From the NCBI RefSeq assembly GCF_047496725.1, contig NC_132975.1:11849501-11913500 (forward strand): DNA of 64,000 nucleotides, given 5' to 3'. The position numbers were made by a program, and so were the translations under genes. Below, piece after piece: positions 26,001 through 41,659 of the stretch (position 1 is the first letter of the stretch; every line of letters starts with the position of its first letter). Origin of the DNA: Anoplolepis gracilipes (lineage: Eukaryota > Arthropoda > Insecta > Hymenoptera > Formicidae). The notes below the pieces were generated by a model, which saw nothing but the letters and a program-made list of their open reading frames with translations, made no database searches and was not told the origin of the DNA.

Positions 26001-27235
26001 TGTATGAAATTCTTTTTCTCAACATTGCTTTTCAGTCGAATGCAACTATCGAAAAGTTTAATTTTTATTGAATAGCACGAGACCTTGTCTTTTTTTATGG
26101 ACACTTAATTTATGAGATGCAAGACGCTACAATATTGCATTAACCTTTATGTTTCAGTTTGCCGACCACTCCCAGAGATAATGAATTTTTATGTAATATA
26201 AATTTAATGAATGTTTTACGCGCACGTGTGTATGTGTATGTGTATGTATATATGTATAAAGTATGCGCATATAAGCAAACGCAAATGCTATTTTTTTCCT
26301 ATACCATAATGCTGATTAAAAAAAATAATGCATAAGAGATAACGTATGATGACACTTATGAAAAACGTATATGAATATAAATGAAGTAGATATAATAACT
26401 TATAAAATTATATACTGAAAATTAAATAAATTAGTACAATTGTTTAAAGTTCAAATATATAATTATATATTTCAATTTTTTGAACGTTCAAACATAATTA
26501 TACTTTCGCACATATAATTGCATTTTTATAAATATCTAAATTTAATATTAATTTTATAAAGAAGTAAGATTCATTATCAGTATTATTTTTGCAAAATTTG
26601 TTCTAAATTAAAAAAAAAACACGCATCTACATTCTAGCCTAAATTTGATAATAAATTAAGTACCCCGTTGTATAAGAAATCCATGACAACCGGTAGCTAA
26701 ATTGTCAGCAGTATCGCTCGCTAAGAGTAGAGCAGAGGTCGGTTAATGGATGGCGTTCGTTCGCGTAAAGTGCAAAACGCGCCCGGCTATGCTGAGTGTT
26801 TACCTACTCTAGGAGAGGACTTAGGATATAGACGGTGGGTAGGGTAAAATCAATGCGCGAGTTAGACGACGACAAGCCAGAGGAGAACGACAGGGTGTGA
26901 GAGAGCGAAACGAGATGATGTCGATGAGGCCACAAGGGTGAGAGGGTAGACGGCCGGTGAGAGAACGTGCAATGAAGCGAGAGACTTCGAGAGAGAAAGA
27001 AGGTACAAGAAAAAAAAGGAAAGAAAGAGAGAAAGAAAAAAACATATGGTGGTAGCGGAGAAGAGGACGGGCAAGAAAGAGGCTGTCAAGTCGGAGGGTG
27101 AGAGATGAAAAGAGAGAAATGGAAAGAGTAAGAAGAGCAAGAGGGTGAAGCGAGAAAGTAAGTTGTTGGATAGGCTGCGTGTAGTGGTGTAGGTTGTAGG
27201 TTGTACGGCGTGAGGTAGGATGAGGGATTGATAGG
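23095..27235. other. Non-coding block, no gene recognised
   Basis: CpG-bearing unique sequence lies at about 23140-24140 and 24380-24760. AT-rich sequence fills 24850-26640. CpG-bearing and purine-rich sequence follows from 26640, with GA-type words at about 26990-27170. CA/TA-rich words at 24751-24841 form an imperfect hairpin. No exon with splice context was supported. Confidence 0.5.
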
Positions 27236-27408
27236 CGGGTAGGGTAGGTAGGGTAGGTAGGAAGATAGGTAGATAGGTAGGTAGGTAGGTAGGTAGGTAG
27301 GTAGGTAGGTAGGTAGGTAGGTAGGTAGGTAGGTAGGTAGGTAGGTAGGTAGATAGGTAGGTAGGTAGGTAGGTAGGTAGGTAGGTAGGTAGGTAGGTTG
27401 GTAGGTTA
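27236..27408. repeat. (TAGG)n tetranucleotide array
   Basis: About 170 bases built of GGTA units with a few GATA and GGGTA variants. Because the unit is four bases, the minus strand stays open through it and reads YLPT tetrapeptides, giving a spurious long open frame. It is not the insect telomere repeat, which is TTAGG. Confidence 0.97.
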
Positions 27409-27587
27409 CGGAAAGGGACCGAGGGGTGAGAGGGTGGTGCTAGAGGCGCGGAGTAGAAGGGCGCAGGATCGTCGTCGAGTAGTTCGTCCATCGTAGTCGT
27501 TGTCCTCGTCGTCGAAGGGATGGTCTCGACGCTTTATGAAAGAGAACGGAAAGTGTGGAGGGCCAAGCGGTCCTGGAGAGAGCGGTC

Positions 27588-27588
27588 G

Positions 27589-27630
<42 letters not shown>
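27588..27630. repeat. (CT)n microsatellite
   Basis: CT alternation of about 40 bases inside a GC-richer, repeat-dense patch. Frames on both strands here (SLSL and RERE runs) are artefacts of the repeat. Confidence 0.96.
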
Positions 27631-27634
<4 letters not shown>

Positions 27635-29208
27635 TTCTGACACACTGCTCTATATTCTGTCGACCAACGCACCCCAACATCCGAGCCACCCCATCCTCTT
27701 CTCTTTCCCCTTCCTTCGCTTCGCCCTCCATCCTTGCACGAGTTCATCACCGTCGGTGTCGCCGCTGTTGCTGCGATTCAAACACCGTCGCCGTGCGGTG
27801 GTAATCGCTGATGCATACGCTCGTAATGCCTCCTGGCGACCTAGGAAACGTTGTTTCTGTTTCGTTAGCATGAGTGGATCGGTACTTTGAGTGACTTTAC
27901 GGCTGACATGAGTTACGAACCATAGCAATAAGAGTCGCTATCTCACTGAGAAATGTGAGCATTGGCGGTAATTGTAAAATGATTATTGTGTGCATCGATA
28001 TAATTTTGATAATGAAATATTAAATAGAATAATTTTACTGCTTCACGGTTTCGCAATTTCCTGCTTTGCTTAATACAAAATTTGTATGGAGCATGCGCAA
28101 AAACGTAAAGTAGAAAAATCGTTCTATTTATTATTTTTTATATATAGATATATAAAATATGTCTTTTAAATATTTTCCCAAATTATATGCAAGAGAATAT
28201 CATTTCGCATATATTAACTCAATTCGAGTAGTCAGATAACAACAGATAATGGTACATCTTGCATCTGTCAGAAAGTATTTCTGTAATTACGATACCTTGA
28301 AATAATTTTATCATTCAATATAGTTTAATCAAATAGCATTTTGAATAGTTTCTCGAACGTTCCAAAACCTCTTTCAAGATTCGATCAATCTATATATTCC
28401 TTTTCGTGTTCTCTATTGACAACTAGAGAAGACCAAATAGAGCGCTATATCGCTTTGGGCACTGGAAATGGATGTTTCTCTCCTTATTGGGTCAACTGGT
28501 ATATGCACATCGATGCTTAAGAGGCCGCAGATATCGAGGCAGCCTCTGTTGCTCGAATCACAAGGGCTTACGGTTCTCAGATAAACACTTTACCGGTTTT
28601 CAGTGTGCTCGTATATCGATTTCAACGTCTTGTCGCCTCCAACAACGTTGTCTAACTAACAGAAACTAACAATGTATAAATTCGATCCTTGAATTACTCG
28701 AAGATGTGAATTCGATGGTAGCGAGATAATTGCAATGGCGTCTTGAAATTCATTCCGGAGAATTCATTATTATCACTGCATTAATTATTCAATATCGAGT
28801 GTTGGATTAATTAACGCATTGATTGGTGCGTCAAACACAAATAATAACCGTGCTCTACCAAGATCGAAATGAACAATATTAGCTCCATATTTGTGATCCA
28901 TTCAACAATAGTTGCATAATAATACAATAGTTGCAATATAATTGTTCGATCAAGTTCTATATAATTATATACCTTTTTTTAAAATGTGCAAAAAAATTTC
29001 ATAGATATAATAGTAGTGATTAAAAATCAATAGAAAAAAATGCATATAGAAAGAGGAAAACAGATTTGTTTTAATGTTATAATAAAAAGATTATATTATC
29101 TATAAATTACTTAATTAAATTTATCAAAAAAAAAAGTAAGAAAAATAAATAGAAGTACTACTGAAATCCATAGAAAACTTAATAAAAATAAAAATATTTG
29201 CAATAAAT
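27631..29208. other. Non-coding block, no gene recognised
   Basis: CpG-bearing to about 27930 and again at about 28380-28700, AT-rich elsewhere. No exon, RNA gene or element end was recognised. Confidence 0.5.
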
Positions 29209-29251
29209 GTATATACATATATAAATATATATTTATTTATATATTTTTGTA

Positions 29252-29288
<37 letters not shown>

Positions 29289-29332
29289 GTTTTTGTATTA
29301 TGTATATATATATATATATATATTTTTTTTTT
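29209..29332. repeat. Duplicated (TA)n plus poly-T tract
   Basis: Two adjacent copies of a unit made of a TA run followed by a run of T, joined by TTTTTGTATTATG. It is low complexity, probably expanded by slippage. Confidence 0.85.
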
Positions 29333-30094
29333 TATTATCTCTTCTATTTTAGACTGATTTTCATGAATGCAGTATAATTATTCGAAATATTCTCGAGACT
29401 TTATAAAGATTTATAAAATATAATATTATTTACTTTTCAATTTCATAAAAATAATGAGCATTATATTAATTAGAAAGATTAAAACTTGTCTTTAGTTTAA
29501 TATATATATATATATATTTCCTTTTACAAAATAAAATATATATAAACTAAAACAGAGATATCTTTATACGGTTCACTTTAGCATCTTATATTTATTTTCT
29601 GTTGATTTATAGCAATATTAAGTTAAATGACTGAAATATAAATTGCTGGCACAGAATAGACAGCAAATAGTTTGCAGTAAAGTCGAAAATGACATCTTCT
29701 TCCATCCATTCACCACTAGCGTTTTCTCATCATATAATGCTCCTGCATGTTACAACGATAGCTCGACTAGAGACCACTGTATATAATCTCAGCTATATAT
29801 CCGGCATCTTCATAAGCTACCCTATATTATCCTCTCTCGTGTATCATATCTATACCATATTAGCCTTTATTTTTCGGATACCCGATTGCAAACTCATGGA
29901 GAAAGCCAGGCAACTTCGGTAGTATCACACGACAGCTGTTGCTTTATCCGTAATACTCCGAACAGGGAGGAGGCAATTTACCTTACATGCGCTAGGATCT
30001 CTCTCAAGCTATACGAGAGATCGTATCTCTACGTACGGCTGTCTATACCCCGTCTCTTACAGCTGGCCAGATTTAAAGTCTTTTACGAGAAAAA

Positions 30095-30096
<2 letters not shown>

Positions 30097-30139
<43 letters not shown>

Positions 30140-30146
30140 TATACAT
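30097..30146. repeat. (TA)n microsatellite
   Basis: TA alternation of about 36 bases continuing as TACATATATATACATA. Confidence 0.95.
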
Positions 30147-30520
30147 ACTTCGTCACTCACAGTGCAGATTCAAAAGATGCATAAATAAAATATCAGGAAA
30201 CATAATTACGTCTAAAGAAGAAATAAAACTAAAGTTTTATATATAATTGTTATCTAATTTTTAGCACAGCAATGCTTCATTACTTTAGTTTACAATTTTT
30301 ATTAAAAGTCTCTACTATACAGCGAAACTATGCAATATACTTTTTTAGCACAAATTATATTAACGATGCATCTTAAACAATGCCGGAGGTCTGGGTCGTA
30401 GCGTAACGACCTTGTTTCCCATTCGCAAAAAGATGGAGATCGTAACTACTTGTTGGCTCGTCGGCTTGGAGCTTGATTTACACTACTGTATACACTATAT
30501 GTAACAGTGAATGTAAATAT

Positions 30521-30531
30521 GTGTGTGTATA

Positions 30532-30600
<69 letters not shown>
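30521..30600. repeat. (GT)n(TA)n microsatellite
   Basis: A short GT run leads into about 70 bases of TA alternation with one AC interruption. Confidence 0.95.
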
Positions 30601-30601
<1 letters not shown>

Positions 30602-32120
30602 TCTTTGAAAGATAAATAATTTGCATCAAATGTGATCTGCACTCACCTTCTTATTTATCTCTAAAAGTTTGCTTGTAAGTATAAAAGTTTCAGATATATT
30701 AATATTTCAGTTGTGAGGTAGCTTGTGAAAGCAAGAAACACTTAAAAATTCGCGCACGGGAAGATTTTTCACAGCAAGTCACGGCAAAACGAGGTCGCCG
30801 GCGATAACTTTGATCGCTTAATTATTCACGCAACGGAGATTACGTAGCAATAACGAGAGTAGGCAGACGAGTCAAAGGCCGCCTGTGTGCTAGCGTCATT
30901 TACACAAGACTGCACTCGCAAATCAGACTATGGGAAATTTTCGTTCCCAACTACGTAAACAGTTCCGCACAAACAGTCTCGCTTCTGTCGCATCGGGTCG
31001 GTAGCAGAGAAATTTAGGGCCGGAAGCTTTGAAAATAAAGCTCGGAGCTTGTCGTTTACCTAGTCGATTAATAATTAATAACTAAAATAGATCTGTTAAT
31101 ATTATAACTTTATACCTTCGAGCAAATTACTTAATCGATTGAAGAATATTTTAGTCAAACTTTAATGCTAAAAGTAAAATTGGATTAAGAGATGTACCAC
31201 CGAACATGGCTGTCACAGAAATTAGTCAAAATTCTTGCAAAAAATATTAATATCTATTACTATGGCAATAGTTGCTATGATAATCAGTGCGAATTCTATA
31301 TTGCGTATAGAGTATAGAATAAACAAATATGTTATGTAGATTATTACTTCACAAATACATCAGTTAAACTAAAAAATGACGAGATGCGTGGGGTAGTTGC
31401 TTGTAACTAAATAAGCTTTATAACAACGAGAGCGACTAGTCTCGAGGTAAGAGCCCACTCATTCATTTGTCGGAGATTGTTGGACAGGTAATTAGTGGAG
31501 CAACACGTCGCCCGTGGGCCTAATTATAAAAGGGATCTCTCTATGTTAGCCCCTGTCGGCTTCGATCTCGCGAGGTCTGCCGTCCTGCTTGTTTTTCTTA
31601 AATCTTGCATAAGCTCGCGTCGGAATGAGGAGAAAGTGGGAGATTTATGAATGCTCAAGGGAAATATTTTGCAAGGTCAGACACAAAACACGGTAACGTG
31701 AGACCAGAAATCGTTAATAAAGACGATAAAATATTACGGAAGAGTAAATTAGAATAATGATATAATTGCAAATTGCGGAAACTCATAAAAGATTGAAATT
31801 GAAATATTAAAGTTGTCAGCTTACATAATGAATAAAAAGTGTTTAAATCTGAAAGCGTGTGTTATATCGAAAAATCAAAAATATAATATATATTTATAGT
31901 CATAAAACGCACGATTTTTTGAAAATCGTAAAAGTAAAATTTATGAAAATAAATATTTGAAAATTCGTTTAGCTTCTTATGATTTTTAATCTACTGAATA
32001 AAAAAACTGCAGCAATAATATGTATCTTTGCTGGATTTAAAAAATTGTTTTATTAAAAAACTGATCGCCATGTAGTATTCTGTTCATATTTTCTAACTTT
32101 GTTTTCAATTCAATGAAAAT
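30601..32120. other. Non-coding block with CpG-bearing islands
   Basis: Unique CpG-bearing sequence at about 30720-31060 and 31390-31720 is separated by AT-rich DNA. No coding evidence and no element ends were seen. Confidence 0.45.
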
Positions 32121-32164
32121 AAGAAAGAGAGAGAGAGAGAGAGAGGGGGGGGGAGAGGAAAGGG
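32121..32164. repeat. (GA)n and poly-G purine tract
   Basis: GA alternation followed by nine G and a purine-rich tail. Confidence 0.93.
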
Positions 32165-33761
32165 AACAGAGAGATAGACGGAAATTCAACGCGGCAGGTG
32201 TATCTGCAGCTGTGAGCGATTATGATATATCGATCGTGATGTATGTATCGTGTGACCAAGCGTGAGATCCAGGCTTTACGTTCATGTCACATCGACCTCT
32301 CCTACAAGGAATTCATGTCTGCAGCTACGTTCGTGTGTATGTACGTATTATATATTATCTATACTACCAGCGTCTTGGCTTCAATCACTTTCGCATTTAC
32401 ATGAGATTGGCTACGTCACTTTGATCATTCGGGGCCCAAAGCTCGAGATGTAGGTACGTACATTTCGGCTGCTTGCAGTTGAATAGAAACGCAAGTGACT
32501 GATAGCGTGGTTCGCTATATTGAGACTTCAAAGCAACAATTTAGTCACGGGACATCCGCAGCGGGATTGTTTTCGATATACAAGCGAGAGTACTGATTTC
32601 TACAACCTGTCATGCTCAGAAAGCTCGTTTTAAACGGTAAATGGAGATTAAGTACAAATAGTTTCTGCAATTCTGGCGTTTGTAGGCGGTGACAAGCGTT
32701 TTCTCGTGATGAACGAAATCGGAGAGAGACAATAGAGAATTCTCAATTGTACGTTACAAAGTAAACGTATGCATATGAAAGTCTCAAGTCTAATCATTCT
32801 GCATTCCATACAACTTTAATGCGAAAAGGACTGGAGCTTTCAATTTTCGAGACTTCCAGTCAACGATCTTTCAGATAATCCATCCCACAAAATATTTACA
32901 TTCCTCGCGGGAAATGTCCGCATATCGAGAAACGTAAGAATTTACATCTTTTGAAGATCAACGCCTGACCTATCGAGCCTCCCAGAACACACACAAACAC
33001 ACACTGTTGAGAAATTCAAATTCTAATACCATCTCGCGGATGGAAATTTAAATTCTAATACCATCTCCACTTATGTCGACGAAATGTTTCATTCATCACC
33101 ATAGCGTGTGGGGTGGCACCACGCCTTGAAAAGTCAAATTTATCTGGGTCATAGGATATTCAGATTTTTGCGCGTCTGAACGCTTTCGCATCGGGCAGCG
33201 AGGTCGTCCTTGAAATTTAATGCCTGTGTCAGAGGATTCCTCTCATAAGGGAGAACGTGACTCTCATCTCTATCGTTTCAAATAACTCTTGCGATATCGC
33301 GAATAAACTTAAACTTTTACGTGTCCGACGTGTGCAAAAGTTGGGCGTCGATCGCGCGATTCCTACTTTAACCGCTCGTATATTTATTTTGGCGACGATA
33401 TTTTGATACGCGGAGACTTTCTGGTTCTCGCTGGTCGCCTATATTTATTTCGTACGCTTAGCTCTCGGTAAATACGGTAAACTGAACTACTCGCACAAAG
33501 ATAGAAAGAGATCTTTGCCAAAAAGTTTCAGGGACTCCGCCGACGCCCATATACTCTACTCTTGACAAAGAAGATACAATCTCTGCTTCGTACTCCACTT
33601 ACGGCATCGAACCATCATGCCCGCAAACTTCTCACGTCCATAAATAACGTATCTCGTCGTTTCATTATCATTCAAGTGTCCACCAGAGCAATGAATAAAC
33701 GATTATTTGTGTTAATTAATGATCAATGTATTACCATAAATTTAATTATCAATGTATCTCT
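32165..33761. other. Unique CpG-bearing non-coding block
   Basis: Largely free of simple repeats apart from short CA runs near 32985-33005 and the 25-base direct duplication at 33011-33067. No exon with donor and acceptor was recognised. Confidence 0.45.
33011..33067. repeat. 25-base direct duplication, period 32
   Basis: Two copies (33011-33035 and 33043-33067) start GAAATT and end CTAATACCATCTC, with one C/T difference, separated by 7 bases. Confidence 0.9.
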
Positions 33762-33789
33762 GAGAGAGAGAGAAAGAGAGAGAGAAAGA
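33762..33789. repeat. (GA)n microsatellite
   Basis: A short GA run with AAAG interruptions. Confidence 0.9.
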
Positions 33790-33799
33790 TAAACGTCTT

Positions 33800-34420
33800 A
33801 TTTATTATTTAAATATCGCTTACGTTGAGGCTCGTACACGACATGGTACACAGAGGTGGCACACACTCGATTATTCTGGCAGACAATCTCTCGCGTGATA
33901 CCAGACTAAATTGCGAAAAGTGGGCCGGCCAGACGGGCCGAGCATAAATCACCATTAAACGGGCCGAAGTGAATTTCGACGTTATGGATAGCCGTGATTT
34001 AAATAAAACGGATCGGTGCACGGGATCGTGGTCTTGTACGGGTTTGTGTAGTTCGAAGTCCCGAAAATCCGAGCCGTGTCCCTCCGCACCGTCACCACCC
34101 GACCGAAATGATGAAGATGCTGCGGCGTTCTCTAACCGCGTCTCTCGGGAGTTTCTGCTTTTATGACGGATTATAAATCATTTCGGGGATTCATCGGCGA
34201 CCAGTCTCTTACCCTCGGGACCATAGTCGCAACTTTCGACGAGCAAATTTACGCGCACTTTCGAGATAATGTATCACCCGCGCAAAGTTAATTCCTAACG
34301 AATTGGTGCTACGATATGGTGTCTCCTGGGAAAGCCGTCGTTTTAGGTTTTGCGAGCCTCAGTAATCAGCTGTCTTACGAGAATGGTGGAATTTATTGAT
34401 CGCACTCTATAATTTTCAAG
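33800..34420. promoter_or_regulatory. Candidate conserved regulatory block
   Basis: A GC-richer, repeat-free block between AT-rich neighbours. Short open frames exist on both strands, but none has an ATG in good context plus a splice site. It may be enhancer-type conserved DNA; this cannot be tested from one sequence. Confidence 0.28.
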
Positions 34421-34573
34421 CATACCTTTAACAAAAATAAATGTACAATTTAAAACTATATATAATATAAAACTGTAGTATAAGAAAATGCGTATAAAGC
34501 TTTATATTGATATATACATATATATATATATATATGTATAGTTACATACAATTATTTTTATTATATATAATTT

Positions 34574-34597
34574 ATATTAAAAAAATTTTTTTAATAT
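34574..34597. other. 24-base perfect AT palindrome
   Basis: ATATTAAAAAAA is followed directly by its reverse complement, seven A then seven T at the centre. It lies in AT-rich DNA and may be chance or a cruciform-prone site. Confidence 0.8.
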
Positions 34598-34818
34598 TTT
34601 GATAGAGATATACATGGAAATTAAAAAGTCAAAATTAACATTAATCTTTTATGCACATATATTAGTATTAATATTAATAATATTAGTATTAATAATATTA
34701 TATGGCCTTGACTTATATTTTAGCTACAAGGGCCAAACGAATGTCGAATTATTAATCCAACGACGGCTTTCATCGAAACACGCGCACAAACATTAACCTT
34801 TTACATTCTGTATTAATT

Positions 34819-34821
<3 letters not shown>

Positions 34822-34876
<55 letters not shown>
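34822..34876. repeat. (TA)n microsatellite
   Basis: About 55 bases of uninterrupted TA alternation. Confidence 0.97.
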
Positions 34877-34879
<3 letters not shown>

Positions 34880-35236
34880 TACGCTAGTGCACTGTATGAA
34901 TAAACAAGTATATGTTCAATATTGTGGTCATCATGCGAATCTCTATAGATACGTGACCTAAATTGATTTCCTGTGTTAAAAGACTAGTTAATAATAGAAA
35001 ACCATTGCTACTAACATTATCTAAATGGTTAACAAGTTATGGCAGATAAAGCAATGTCTCTGAAAATCATTAAAAAATAAAAAGATAAAAGATAGAGTAA
35101 CTAGTTCTATATTACCAATTTTTCAGAAGTAAAACAATATGCGTATATAAAATATAAAATAGACTAACTATATTATTGTACTTATTTACATTATTGTTTG
35201 CACAGTTTACAAAACTGTTACAATAAGCTTTTGTGA

Positions 35237-39612
<4,376 letters not shown>

Positions 39613-39695
39613 TTGGGTTGGTTAAAAAGTAATGTCGCTTTTTTTGCAATAGACGTTTTTATATTTTGCAATACAAAGCACTATTGCTAAGCTAT

Positions 39696-39738
<43 letters not shown>

Positions 39739-40143
39739 TGAAAGCTCATAGTTTAACGCGTAATTTAAAAAAAAAATATTACGTTTTGTTAAATTTTCTT
39801 GAATTGACCTTATTTTGAAAATGAGTACGATAAGAAGATATATTTTCACAAAGAGAAAAACGCATACAAATCGCGGTAGATAATATTTTTCAATGTTTGT
39901 ACTGTGTTTTTTCTATTGTTTTTTCCAAAAATAAGAAAGCATAATTGCCCGAAAATATATCTTCTTGTAACCTCATTTTCAAAATAAGGTCAATTTATAA
40001 AAAAAAAGTAAACCAAACGTAACGATTTTTTAATATCACGCCTCAAAGTGTCAGCTCTCAATATATTATAGCTTAGAAACAGTGCTTTGTATTGCAAAAT
40101 ACAAAAAGTCTATTGTAAAAAAAGGACTTTTTGACCAATCTAA
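39613..40143. mobile_element. Mariner-like full-length foldback element
   Basis: The left end starts TTGGGTTGGTTAAAAAGTAA. The right end read inward on the minus strand starts TTAGATTGGTCAAAAAGTCC. TA flanks both sides (39611-39612 and 40144-40145). The ends resemble the TTAGGTTGGTGCAAAAGTAA type of mariner termini known from the cecropia group. The match is not confined to the ends. Shared words such as TTTTGCAATACAAAGCACT, TAAGCTATAA, TTGACCTTATTTTGAAAATG and AAGATATATTTTC occur in inverted order along both halves. The 531-base element is therefore an imperfect palindrome with its centre near 39878. It has no transposase, so it is a non-autonomous MITE. The left arm alone contains a (TA)n expansion at about 39700-39736. 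Confidence 0.9.
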
Positions 40144-40145
40144 TA

Positions 40146-40954
40146 ATATATATTTATATTCACTTTTATTTCACACAATGTGTATATTAATAATATTTAA
40201 AGATTTTAACTAAAATTACGATAATTATTTTCTTCGCGCAGATTAAGTAGACTAAGTAGATGGAATTATGTACATATGTATATAAATACTAAAATTATTA
40301 AAAATGTATTTCTTAATTAAGTTTCGACCTCGAATTTTATGACTAAAAAATATAATCATTGCTATATTAGTCAAATTGAGATGTTCGACTCAGTGAGTTA
40401 AAGTTAAGCACAAGATTACATTAGTGTTTAGAGTTTATCACCGCGTTAAACTAGTTATTTAAAATAATCGATAATCAAATGCATTATAGATAAATCGTGC
40501 GCTTTCAAGGATTTTGTACTTTATAACGTAAATGAGAATTATAGCACTTCAAATGTGTTATTTAAAAAACATGCAGATAATAGATGCACCTTGCAAAAAT
40601 TTCCAGACTGTACAATTATTATTAATTTTGTTTCCATTAACAATCGCCATTAATTAACATTTTGTATGATAATATAATATTTGATATTTGAGTATTTGTA
40701 AATAAGTGAAACCATATATTATTCAGTATAACATATCTGTCAACTGACAGATGAAACGTAATTCTTTGTACGTAATTCGAATTAGGAGTTTTACTCGTCA
40801 GTATCTTCGTGCAAAATGGTTTGTAAAAATATTATTCGTGCCTTTTCATTCTTGAAACGACTCAGACGAGCGATAAAGAAAATCATAATGAGTAATGTGG
40901 CGTAAACACAATGTCTCCGTAAAATATCGGAAATTCGTGTCCCGGCAAACTTAC
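40146..40954 (-). other. Probable start of intron of the 41 kb gene
   Basis: AT-rich sequence immediately downstream, on the minus strand, of the donor at 40954. If the exon at 41057-40955 is real, this is the beginning of its first intron. No acceptor or second exon is recognisable leftwards within the window. Confidence 0.5.
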
Positions 40955-41057
40955 CTTGAGGTAGGACGGTGAGCAAGAGGACTATTTGGAGACCGGCGAC
41001 GACCGTATTATAAAACTTTATTCGCAACTGCGGTAGATCTCTTGTCTGGTGCGCCAT
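40955..41057 (-). CDS. First coding exon, signal-peptide-like N-terminus
   Basis: The ATG at 41057 lies in strong context (TCTGCCATGGC), with an in-frame stop about 20 codons upstream, which favours it as the true start. The exon encodes 34 residues plus one base. Residues 1-20 form a polar, basic segment (MAHQTRDLPQLRIKFYNTVV). Residues 21-33 are hydrophobic (AGLQIVLLLTVLP). Together these look like a signal peptide or signal anchor. Immediately after CCTCAAG comes a perfect donor GTAAGT, so the reading frame continues after a phase-1 intron. This is typical of secreted or cell-surface proteins whose leader is on its own exon, such as insect immunoglobulin-family proteins, but the gene cannot be named. 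The upstream 400 bases are CpG-rich, as expected for a 5' UTR or promoter. The next exon was not found in the window. Confidence 0.6.
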
Positions 41058-41480
41058 GGCAGATGAATTTTGCAGGCCCAAGTCGAGGCTCGACACCGAC
41101 TCGCCGATGTTCTTTCACCCGGTCCCGACGTGCCCCGTCGTGACCGTAACGCACTGCACAATTTTGCGTGTTCACTTTTACATGCAGCGGTCACTTCCGC
41201 GAATATCGCCCGGGAGCGCTTTGTCGTCCGCTGCGTCACTAATTATTATTATTATCATCGTGCAGATCTCGCGAGTCGAGTTCAATTCCGCGCGAATCAT
41301 CTGCTAATCGATACTCGATGCCCTCGCTAACGCACCTCCCGACTTGGCCGTCATAACCAAGCGTTCTTCCGCGCTTCTCGGTTGTGCGTATCCGCGAGGT
41401 CTCGATCGTTGAAAGGTGGCGGTGGTTTATCGTTCGCAGAGAGAACGCGCTACGTTCGCGCGACAATGCTTCTCAGCGTT
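41058..41480 (-). promoter_or_regulatory. Probable 5' UTR and promoter of 41 kb gene
   Basis: A CpG-rich, repeat-free stretch directly upstream of the minus-strand ATG at 41057. A TGCAGTG word near 41156, read on the minus strand, resembles the arthropod initiator (core CAGT) and would give a leader of about 100 bases. The transcription start is not established. Confidence 0.35.
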
Positions 41481-41520
41481 TCAAGCATTCTCGCGAGAGA
41501 TCCTGAAAATAATGATTTCG

Positions 41521-41612
41521 TGTGTATGTATGTATGTGTGTGTGTGTGTGTGTGTGTGTGCACGTGTGTGCACGTGTGTGTATGTAGAGAGAGAGAGAGA
41601 GAGAGAGAGAGG

Positions 41613-41643
<31 letters not shown>
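41521..41643. repeat. Compound (GT)n(GA)n microsatellite
   Basis: About 60 bases of GT alternation with ACGTG and TATG interruptions are followed by about 57 bases of GA. Frames on both strands here read only repeat peptides. Confidence 0.96.
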
Positions 41644-41644
<1 letters not shown>

Positions 41645-41659
41645 TGTGTATGTGAATGA

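Noticed and set aside
27236..27408. Telomeric repeat
   Set aside because: The unit is four bases (TAGG), not the five-base TTAGG of insect telomeres.
26862..27491. 209-codon minus-strand frame
   Set aside because: Kept open by the TAGG array and pyrimidine-rich flanks; it reads YLPT repeats and serine/leucine/phenylalanine-rich sequence with no ATG context, domain or splice site.
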